The notes below the pieces were generated by a model that was not told the DNA's origin, searched no databases, and saw only the letters and a list, made by a program, of their open reading frames with translations. A stretch of DNA of 64,000 nt. It comes from Elizabethkingia bruuniana (GTDB lineage: Bacteria; Bacteroidota; Bacteroidia; Flavobacteriales; Weeksellaceae). Shown one piece after another: positions 54,064 through 61,309 of the stretch (positions within the stretch are counted from its first letter, which is position 1; each line of letters starts with the position of its first letter). Position numbers and translations under genes: made by a program. The stretch covers positions 434,001-498,000 of the forward strand of contig NZ_CP014337.1 in the NCBI RefSeq assembly GCF_002024805.1, written 5' to 3'.

Positions 54064-55383
54064 CTAAGTAAACCACAGCTCGAAAATACTGCCTTGCTGC
54101 TGCTTGCGGAAGTTAATGTAACCGTTATGAGCTTCCATAATGCTTTTGGTTAAAGTAAGTCCGATACCCGAGCCGCTGTTTCTTGTGGTGAAGAAAGGCA
54201 GAAATATTTTATCCGATATCTGCTCACTGATACCAATACCATTGTCTTCTACCTGAATAACGGTTCTGGTATTCTGCTGGTCGGTGGAAATCTTTATTTT
54301 TCCATTATCTGAATCTTCCACAGCATGCAGAGCATTTGTAAGAAGATTGATAAGACTGCGTTCCAGCATTTTTTCATCAGCCAGGATCATATAGTCTTTA
54401 ATATTGGCTGTAAGTATAATATTTTTATTCTGAAACTCACTTTCCATCAGCCGTAATACTTTTTCTATAACGGGCCTGATGGATATTTTCTGAAGCTTGG
54501 GCTTAGGAAGTTCAGCAACCTGTCGGTAGTTGTTTATAAAGTTGAGTAATTGCTCGGATTTATTATTAACAATCTTCAGGCTCTCTTTTATTTCTTCCTG
54601 ATCATCTCTGGAAATTTCCTCCTGATCGGTAATATATTCCATATTCCTTATCAGGCTGTTGATAGGGGTCAGGGTATTCAGTAATTCATGAGAAATAACC
54701 TTCATCAGATTATTCCAGGCCATTTTCTCTTTACGTTCTATAATCTTTTGTACAGATTCCAGAGATATAATGCAAAAATCTTCACGTGGTGTTTCCAGAC
54801 GTGTCGTCCGTAAGGAATAAGTCTGAAATCCTGACTGGTTAATGGAGACTTCCATGAAATCCTGACTTTCTCTGTAATCAGTATCTTTTATAAGCTTAAA
54901 AAACTCCGGGCTCTTTTCTTCATATAAACTCCATCTGTTGTATTTTGGAACCTTCAGAATTTCAATAAACTTTGGATTAGAATAGAATATCTCCCAGTCA
55001 TTAGTATTCTCTTTGAGTATCATGATGCCTATGTCCAGCTGATTCAGAATGTTTTCGTACAGAACTTTGAACGACAATACATCGGTATTTTTCTCTTTTT
55101 CCTGATAGTAAAGATCAACAGCCTTTTGCTTTAACGGATCATTTTGTTTTTTGTCCGGAAACAAAGAAAAATCTTTATGATTGATTGCCTGTAGAATCTG
55201 TTCTGTTTCTTTCCCGGATTGCTGGGCATTTCGGATGTTCAGAATAACCATAAAAACAGAAAGGCAAAGGAAAAGTAAGGCCGTAATCCATTTTCCTGAT
55301 TCATAGCAGTCAAAAGCCAGTATACCGAAAACAAGCCCCAGCAATAAAATAGCTATCTGGATAATATAGAATTTTGTCTTCAT
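54064..55383 (-). CDS. Sensor histidine kinase (NtrY-like)
   Basis: A 439-residue kinase with two N-terminal membrane helices (about 5-25 and 34-50) and almost no periplasmic loop, so it senses within or inside the membrane. A PAS-like region (about 100-215) follows, then the dimerisation helix with the phospho-accepting His in SHELLNTLTPI, the N-box NLLTNALHAVED, G1 DNGIGIS and GSGIGLTLTKSIM. Its ATG overlaps the response regulator's stop codon by one base (TGATG), so translation is coupled. Confidence 0.93.
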   Translation of the reverse strand: MKTKFYIIQIAILLLGLVFGILAFDCYESGKWITALLFLCLSVFMVILNIRNAQQSGKETEQILQAINHKDFSLFPDKKQNDPLKQKAVDLYYQEKEKNTDVLSFKVLYENILNQLDIGIMILKENTNDWEIFYSNPKFIEILKVPKYNRWSLYEEKSPEFFKLIKDTDYRESQDFMEVSINQSGFQTYSLRTTRLETPREDFCIISLESVQKIIERKEKMAWNNLMKVISHELLNTLTPINSLIRNMEYITDQEEISRDDQEEIKESLKIVNNKSEQLLNFINNYRQVAELPKPKLQKISIRPVIEKVLRLMESEFQNKNIILTANIKDYMILADEKMLERSLINLLTNALHAVEDSDNGKIKISTDQQNTRTVIQVEDNGIGISEQISDKIFLPFFTTRNSGSGIGLTLTKSIMEAHNGYINFRKQQQGSIFELWFT

Positions 55384-56729
55384 CAGATTCCGAATTTTTC
55401 CATTCTGCGGTAAAGTGCTGCGCGTGAAAGTCCTAAATCTTCTGCTGCCGAAGATATATTGCCCTGGTGTTTCTTTAGGGCTTTCTTAATCAGGATTTCT
55501 TCCATTTCCTCAATATTCAGTACATCAGGTAATCCCTCGGATGCATTCTCCATTGGCTTTGGTAAAGAAAGCTGTAATATTCCGTGATCGGAAAGAATAA
55601 CACTTCTTTCCATAGCATGCTCCAGTTCACGTATATTTCCCGGCCAGTTATAACTGCATAATTCTTTTATGTCTTCCTCGGAAAGAGATAAGGTTTTATG
55701 GTATTTGTATTGGTATTTTGCAAGAAAATATTGTGCAAACAGAGGCATGTCTTCCAGACGTTCCCGTAAAGGCGGGATGGTAATCTCTACAGTATTGATT
55801 CTGAAATAAAGGTCTTTTCTGAATAAAAATTCGTTTACTTTCTGCTGAAGGTTTTCATTGGTTGCAAAAATAAAGCGGACATCCATCTGCCGTTCCCGGG
55901 TTTCTCCGATACGGGATAGTTTTTTATTCTGAATAAGGGTAAGGAGTTTAGATTGCAGGTGCAGTGGCAGGTTTCCGATTTCGTCCAGAAAAACGGTGCC
56001 GCCCTGGGCATTTTCTATTTTTCCTGCAGTATCAGCAATCGCATCTGTGAAAGCTCCTTTTTTATATCCAAAGAGCTCTGCTTCAAAAAGCCCTTCGGGT
56101 AAGCTTCCCAGGTCGATATGCACAAAAGGTTCTTTATTGCGCGGAGATTTTCTGTGGATTTGCTCTGCCAAAACATATTTACCAGTACCATTTTCACCAA
56201 GCAAAAGTACATTGGCATCGGTAGGTGCAATTTTATCTATGGTATGGAGAATGTTCTGTACAGCCCCCGAGTTACTTTCCAGAATATAATTCTGATCGCT
56301 TTGCTGAATATTTTCCCACTGATGCAACTTTCTGTTCTTGCGCGAAACATCTACAGCAAGGTTAACAGAGGCATACAGTTTTTCATTATTCCATGGTTTC
56401 AGGATAAAGTCTGAAGCTCCTAGTTTTAAAGCTTCTACAGCAAGTTCTACCTCTCCGTAAGCTGTCATTAATATAATAGGAATATCAGGAGCTACTTCTT
56501 TAACCTCATTCATCCAGTATAATCCGTCCTGTCCGTTCTCGAAGCCTTTTCGGAAATTCATATCGAGAAGTATAACATCAAACGCCTCTTCGGTGAGTGC
56601 CGGAAGAATTTTCTTTGGATTATTAAGTGTTTTTACATCGGTGAAAAATTTTTTCAGCCACACTTTTGCAGAGAAAAGAATGTCTTCATCGTCGTCAACA
56701 ATTAATATTTTGGCTGTTTTCTTTCGCAT
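55383..56729 (-). CDS. Sigma-54-dependent response regulator (NtrC family)
   Basis: A 448-residue regulator. Receiver domain (1-125) has the acidic pocket VDDDED, phospho-acceptor Asp in VILLDMNF and Lys in ILKPW. AAA+ domain (about 150-375) has Walker A GENGTGK, the sigma-54-contact loop as GAFTDA (consensus GAFTGA) and Walker B GGTVFLDEIGNL, with the arginine-finger region RFIFATNENLQQ. C-terminal Fis-type HTH: NISSAAEDLGLSRAALYRRMEKFG. It is divergent from the export operon, and two palindromes lie just upstream of its start. Confidence 0.93.
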   Translation of the reverse strand: MRKKTAKILIVDDDEDILFSAKVWLKKFFTDVKTLNNPKKILPALTEEAFDVILLDMNFRKGFENGQDGLYWMNEVKEVAPDIPIILMTAYGEVELAVEALKLGASDFILKPWNNEKLYASVNLAVDVSRKNRKLHQWENIQQSDQNYILESNSGAVQNILHTIDKIAPTDANVLLLGENGTGKYVLAEQIHRKSPRNKEPFVHIDLGSLPEGLFEAELFGYKKGAFTDAIADTAGKIENAQGGTVFLDEIGNLPLHLQSKLLTLIQNKKLSRIGETRERQMDVRFIFATNENLQQKVNEFLFRKDLYFRINTVEITIPPLRERLEDMPLFAQYFLAKYQYKYHKTLSLSEEDIKELCSYNWPGNIRELEHAMERSVILSDHGILQLSLPKPMENASEGLPDVLNIEEMEEILIKKALKKHQGNISSAAEDLGLSRAALYRRMEKFGI

Positions 56730-56731
56730 GG

Positions 56732-56770
56732 GTGTTCAGTTTTGTACACTTAGTGTTCGATTTCGGACAC
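56732..56770. promoter_or_regulatory. Two palindromic operators 21 bp apart
   Basis: GTGTTCA-GTTT-TGTACAC (56732-56749 core) and GTGTTCG-ATTT-CGGACAC (56753-56770). Each is an imperfect dyad with a four-base spacer, and their centres are 21 bp apart, two helical turns. They lie between the response regulator and the export operon, and suit an NtrC-type dimer pair. Binding has not been shown. Confidence 0.65.
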
Positions 56771-56833
56771 TTTTATTTTGAGTTAAAATCTTTACTGTTT
56801 AATTTTCAGACTTTTACCGACGAATTCTTTTTG

Positions 56834-56849
56834 TGGCATATTTGTCGTG
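56834..56849 (+). promoter_or_regulatory. Possible sigma-54 promoter of the export operon
   Basis: TGGCATA, four bases, then TCGTG: the -24 GG is intact, the -12 element is degenerate (GT instead of GC). Its predicted start, near 56860, would lie before ATG 56877 and after the upstream in-frame codon at 56847. Confidence 0.4.
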
Positions 56850-56876
56850 TATATTATTGAAAATCAAATAGCTGTA

Positions 56877-58121
56877 ATGGATACGAAAATAGAGAAAAAA
56901 AGATCTAAACTCAAAATTATTCTTTTAGCACTTGCCGGAGTAGTAGTTCTGGGGTTGTTTTTGGGATATTTTTTTCGTCAGAAGAAAACTTTTAATGTAA
57001 AAGCAGAAGATTTACAGGTAGAAAAGGTGACCCGTGGGAAGTTTGAAGACATGATGATGATTACAGCACAAACGCAGTCATTGAATTCTTCACTGGTGAA
57101 TGTAATGGAAGGAGGGGCTGTAAAAGAAATCTTTACGGAAGACGGAAAAATGGTAACAAAAGGAGAGCCTTTAGCCAGAGTGTATAATCCGAATACTGAA
57201 TTCAATTTTATGAGTCAGGAAACCGGAATTATGCAGCAGATCAGCCAGATGAGAAATACTCTGTTGGAACTGAAAAATCAGGAATTTACACAGGACAAAG
57301 AGATTCTTCAGGCACAAAACGATTACAATACAGCACAGCAAAACTATAATCTGCAAAAAAGATTATACGATGCTGAAATAGGTAAGAAAACAGATTATGA
57401 TATGGCTCGCCAAAATCTGGCTTACCAGCAAAAGAGAAAGCAAATTGTAGAACAGAGCATTGTGAACGAAAAACATTCCCGGGCTTCGCAGATTGCAGCA
57501 GTTAATAATTCTATTGCACAAATGGAAAAAAGCCTGGATGTGTTGAGAAATAATAAAAATAACTTCCTCATCATGTCTCCGGCTACAGGACGTTTATCTT
57601 CTTTTAGTATTTCTTTGGGTCAAAGTCTTACTACAGGACAAAGCATTGGGAAAGTAGACTTGATGGGCGGCTATAAACTGGTTGCTAAAATAGACGAATA
57701 CTATATCAACAAACTACATGCAGGGATTAAAGGAACCTTGGAAAGTAATGGGAAAGAATATAATGTTATTGTATCCAAAGTATTGCCAGAAGTAGTACAG
57801 GGGCAGTTTTCAGCTGAACTTAATTTTGCTGACAATAATAAACCTGATGATTTGAAAATAGGGATGACTTTCGGAGTGAAGCTTAAACTTTCTGCAGATA
57901 CACAAAGTCTGATGATTCCTAAAGGAAATTTCTTTAAAGATACCAATGGAAAGTGGATCTTTGTTACCGAAAATGGAAAAGCGGTACGCAAAAATATCAG
58001 TCTTGGAAGAGAAAATCCATTGTATTATGAAGTTTTATCTGGACTAAAAGAAGGAGAGCAGGTTATTGTATCGGATTATTCTGATTACAAAAAATACGAA
58101 ATACTAGATATTAAAAAATAA
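56877..58121 (+). CDS. Membrane-fusion (HlyD/RND-type) adaptor protein
   Basis: A 414-residue periplasmic adaptor with a single N-terminal membrane anchor (ILLALAGVVVLGLFLGYFF), lipoyl-like half (GGAVKEIFTEDGKMVTKGEPLARVYNPNTE), a long coiled coil (about 115-225, ISQMRNTLLELKNQEFTQDK...KQIVEQSIVNEK), the second lipoyl half (ATGRLSSFSISLGQSLTTGQSIG) and the beta-barrel end. It links an inner-membrane ABC transporter to an outer-membrane exit. The frame opens at 56847, but the promoter evidence favours ATG 56877 (MDTKIEKKRS). First gene of the export operon; the next starts one base after its stop. Confidence 0.92.
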   Translation: MDTKIEKKRSKLKIILLALAGVVVLGLFLGYFFRQKKTFNVKAEDLQVEKVTRGKFEDMMMITAQTQSLNSSLVNVMEGGAVKEIFTEDGKMVTKGEPLARVYNPNTEFNFMSQETGIMQQISQMRNTLLELKNQEFTQDKEILQAQNDYNTAQQNYNLQKRLYDAEIGKKTDYDMARQNLAYQQKRKQIVEQSIVNEKHSRASQIAAVNNSIAQMEKSLDVLRNNKNNFLIMSPATGRLSSFSISLGQSLTTGQSIGKVDLMGGYKLVAKIDEYYINKLHAGIKGTLESNGKEYNVIVSKVLPEVVQGQFSAELNFADNNKPDDLKIGMTFGVKLKLSADTQSLMIPKGNFFKDTNGKWIFVTENGKAVRKNISLGRENPLYYEVLSGLKEGEQVIVSDYSDYKKYEILDIKK

Positions 58122-58122
58122 C

Positions 58123-59535
58123 ATGAAAACTCAATTAAACAAATATTTTTTAATTGCGGCTTTTGCCGGAACTCAGGTTTTTGGCCAGCAGAAAATACAG
58201 CCTTATGTAGATGAAAGAGTAGAGCTTATGAGTACTTTATTCCGACTAATAGAGGCCAGAGAATATTCTGACAGGAATAATGAATTATATGTTCAGGATA
58301 TTGAAAAATATTTTGCTCCGGTGAAAGATGACCCGTTTCTGTCGACTCTGAAAAATATAAGAAACGAAAACGGTATAGGCTACGATGCTGTAATGTCGAT
58401 GGCGGTACACCTGAAAATAAAAGATCAAAAAATTAGTCTGGTAAAGGAAAGGAGTAATACAGTAGAGAAAAGATGGAAAACTGTGGATCTTCCCGTATTT
58501 TTGAAAGGGTTAAACGGTTTTTACAAAAACAGCAAGTATCATCAGTTCTTCCAATCTCATGAAGCAGATTATAAGCAGGCAGCTAAAGCATATTCAGATT
58601 CTGTTCTAACAAAGTTTAAGCAGGATTGGTATGTGAAGTTTTATGGAAAAGAGCCTAATGAGGATTATAAAATAGTATTAGGCTATGGAAATGGCGGTGG
58701 AAATTATGGACCAAGGGTATCGTCTGAAAAGGGAAAGGATACAGTATATGCTATTGTTAGCGGGGGAAAATTTAATGGAAGAACAGTAAACTTTTCCAGT
58801 AATTATGCACCTACTTTAATTCACGAATTCAATCATTCTTTTGTAAACTATATTTTAGAGACTAAAGATTATAAAAATCAGTTGCAGGATGCAGGAGAGA
58901 AAATCCAGAAAGAAGTTAAAAAACCAATGGCAGATCAGGCTTACAGTTCATGGGAAACTATAATTAACGAGTCAATTGTAAGGGCGGCTGTTCTGGTTTA
59001 TATGAAGGAAAATCATTTTTCTCAGGCTGAGATTAACAATGAAATGAAAGAGCAAATTTCCAAGAGCTTTATATGGACACCAGAACTGGTAAAGCTTTTA
59101 GAGGAATATCAAGCCAACAGAAAACAATACCCTAATCTGGAAGTTTTCTATCCGCGTATTGTTTCTTTTTTCCAAAATACAGGAAAAAACATGGACAAGG
59201 TTATGAGTGATTTTACGGCGAAGCAGCCTAAAGTAAAATCATTAAGTCCTGATATTAACGGGAAAAATAATGTAGATACTTCGATAAAAGAGATTATTGT
59301 TGAATTTGATCAACCACTTTCAGGCAAAGGATTATCTATACATTGGGGAGAGCTGGGCCGGGATGCTGTACCGATTAGCGCAAGATCAGTTTATATCAAT
59401 AATAATAGAGGATTAAAAATTCCGGTGGATTTAAAGCCTAATAAAGAATATGAGTTTATTCTGGTGGGCGGGAATTTCGAATCTGTAGAAGGATATCCTT
59501 TACAAGACTATACAATAAAATTTAAAACTAAATAA
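58123..59535 (+). CDS. DUF4932 secreted HExxH protein
   Basis: A 470-residue secreted protein (signal ending VFGQ) of the DUF4932 type: IQPYVDERVELMSTLFRLIEAREYS, VLGYGNGGGNYGP, then an HExxH zinc motif in APTLIHEFNHSFVNYILE with a downstream ETIINESIVRA helix (Glu as third ligand candidate). The C-terminal part (about 365-470) is an Ig-like fold (VKSLSPDINGKNNVDTSIKEIIVEFDQPL). Peptidase activity is inferred from motif only. Its position inside an ABC export operon is unusual. Confidence 0.85.
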   Translation: MKTQLNKYFLIAAFAGTQVFGQQKIQPYVDERVELMSTLFRLIEAREYSDRNNELYVQDIEKYFAPVKDDPFLSTLKNIRNENGIGYDAVMSMAVHLKIKDQKISLVKERSNTVEKRWKTVDLPVFLKGLNGFYKNSKYHQFFQSHEADYKQAAKAYSDSVLTKFKQDWYVKFYGKEPNEDYKIVLGYGNGGGNYGPRVSSEKGKDTVYAIVSGGKFNGRTVNFSSNYAPTLIHEFNHSFVNYILETKDYKNQLQDAGEKIQKEVKKPMADQAYSSWETIINESIVRAAVLVYMKENHFSQAEINNEMKEQISKSFIWTPELVKLLEEYQANRKQYPNLEVFYPRIVSFFQNTGKNMDKVMSDFTAKQPKVKSLSPDINGKNNVDTSIKEIIVEFDQPLSGKGLSIHWGELGRDAVPISARSVYINNNRGLKIPVDLKPNKEYEFILVGGNFESVEGYPLQDYTIKFKTK

Positions 59536-59546
59536 AAAATAATAAT

Positions 59547-60368
59547 ATGAAAAAGATTCTTTTACCCTTAGTGATAGCAGGCAGCATTGTAACATCCTGC
59601 ATTATCGTAAAAGCAAGTGATGATGGTTATACCGGCAGAAACTCTTCATATATAGAACAGGCTGTTGAAAGTACTGTATCGGAAACTAAGACTTTTAATG
59701 TACAAAACTTCAGTGGTGTAAAAACATCGCAGGCTATAAAAGTTGAGATCGTAAAATCAGATATTGAAAAACAAGTGGTAACCAGTAATTACATGGAATA
59801 TGTACGCGTAGAAAACAGAGGAGGAGTTCTGAATGTATATTACGAAATCCCAAGAGGGAATAACGGTCTTAGAAATGCTAATACAACAGTAATTGTATAT
59901 GCAAAAAATATTAGTGACTTAAGAGCAAGCAGTGCTGGTAAGATTTTAGTAAAAGATCAGTTCAGTACTTCTACGTTAAATATTGATGTTTCCAGCGCCG
60001 GAAAAATACAATATGAGAATATTAAAGCAAATCGCCTGAATTTAGGACTTAGTAGCGCGGCTACTTTTACAGGAAGTGCAGAGGTACAGTCTGTAAACGC
60101 TGATGTTTCTAGTGCTGCTACCATCAACATCAATGGAAAAGCTGGTGAAGTAAGAGTTGATGCTTCAAGTTCTGCAGACTTTAACGGATCAGACCTTAGA
60201 AGTGGTACTGTAAAAGCACAAGCTTCTTCCGCAGGTAAAGTAAAAATAGGGGTAATCGACGAGCTTACAGCAGCTGCATCTTCGGGAGCAAAGATTTATT
60301 ACAAAAGTCCATCAGGTATCAGACTTAATGTACGTAAAAGCTCCGGAGGAAAAGTAGAAGCATTATAA
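59547..60368 (+). CDS. DUF2807 (GIN-domain) lipoprotein
   Basis: A 273-residue lipoprotein (signal ending IVTSC) with the DUF2807 head-GIN domain: FNVQNFSGVKTSQAIKVEIVKS, TVIVYAKNISDLRASSAGKI, then repeating strands with Ser/Ala tips (NIDVSSAGKI, LGLSSAATFTG, ADVSSAATI, VDASSSADF) that form a beta-helix. Function unknown. The gene is 12 bases after DUF4932 and 66 bases before the ATPase. Confidence 0.88.
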   Translation: MKKILLPLVIAGSIVTSCIIVKASDDGYTGRNSSYIEQAVESTVSETKTFNVQNFSGVKTSQAIKVEIVKSDIEKQVVTSNYMEYVRVENRGGVLNVYYEIPRGNNGLRNANTTVIVYAKNISDLRASSAGKILVKDQFSTSTLNIDVSSAGKIQYENIKANRLNLGLSSAATFTGSAEVQSVNADVSSAATININGKAGEVRVDASSSADFNGSDLRSGTVKAQASSAGKVKIGVIDELTAAASSGAKIYYKSPSGIRLNVRKSSGGKVEAL

Positions 60369-60433
60369 TCAATACCAATCTCAGATTTTAAATTAGAAAC
60401 ACATAACTAATAATCTTAAATATTAATCTTATT

Positions 60434-61168
60434 ATGATAACAATAGAAAAATTATCCAAAGTATACCGAACAGAAGATGTACAGACTACTGCGCTTAATC
60501 AGGTAGATCTTAATATTAAAAAAGGTGAATTTCTGGCTATTATGGGACCTTCAGGATGTGGAAAATCTACTTTACTTAATATTTTGGGATTGCTGGATTT
60601 TTCTACATCAGGATCTTACAGGTTCAATGATCTGGAAACAACAAGCTTATCTGAAAGAAAAAAATCAGATGTAAGAAAACAAAACATTGGATTCATTTTC
60701 CAGAATTTCAATCTGATAGATGAATTAACAGTTTATGAGAATATTGAATTGCCATTGATTTATAACGGAGTTTCTTCTTCCGAAAGAAAAAAGAGGGTAG
60801 AAGAGATTATGGAAAAAATTAACATCAGACACCGCGCAAAACATTATCCACAACAACTTTCCGGTGGACAGCAGCAAAGGGTAGCTGTAGCAAGAGCTTT
60901 GGTAACAAAGCCTAAACTTATTCTTGCGGATGAACCTACAGGAAATCTGGACAGTACCAACGGAAATGAGGTGATGAATCTTTTGGCTGAACTTCACCGT
61001 GAGGGTTCGACTATTGTAATGGTGACCCACTCATCTTATGATGCTAGCTTCTCTTCCCGTATTGTGAATATGAAAGATGGTGAAATCTTTAATGAAGAGC
61101 ATACGACAAAAAGAACAGATGTTTTCGATAAAGCACAGCCTGGAGATTATGCTGTAACCGGAGAATAG
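60434..61168 (+). CDS. ABC transporter ATP-binding protein (MacB/LolD type)
   Basis: A 244-residue ABC ATPase: Walker A GPSGCGKST at about 38-46, Q-loop QNFNLID, signature LSGGQQQR, Walker B LILADEPTGNLD and switch His in VTHSSYD. The type that drives MacB, LolCDE and FtsX-like mechanotransmission transporters. Pairs with the following permeases. Confidence 0.94.
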   Translation: MITIEKLSKVYRTEDVQTTALNQVDLNIKKGEFLAIMGPSGCGKSTLLNILGLLDFSTSGSYRFNDLETTSLSERKKSDVRKQNIGFIFQNFNLIDELTVYENIELPLIYNGVSSSERKKRVEEIMEKINIRHRAKHYPQQLSGGQQQRVAVARALVTKPKLILADEPTGNLDSTNGNEVMNLLAELHREGSTIVMVTHSSYDASFSSRIVNMKDGEIFNEEHTTKRTDVFDKAQPGDYAVTGE

Positions 61169-61309
61169 TATTAAGTACGAAATTAGAAACTAGAAGTTAG
61201 AAATCAGAAGTTAGAAGTTAGAAAATTCACTATTGACTATTCACCTATTCATCAGGTTCACTCATTGATCCATTCACCAAATTCCCATCAACTAATAAAC
61301 CATAAGACC
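61169..61309 (+). repeat. Low-complexity spacer of TTAGAA/ATTCAC units before permease 1
   Basis: Short imperfect repeats: TTAGAA-type units (61180-61225) then TTCAC/CTATTCA units (61226-61280). A similar spacer precedes permease 2 (63735-63815). Confidence 0.55.
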
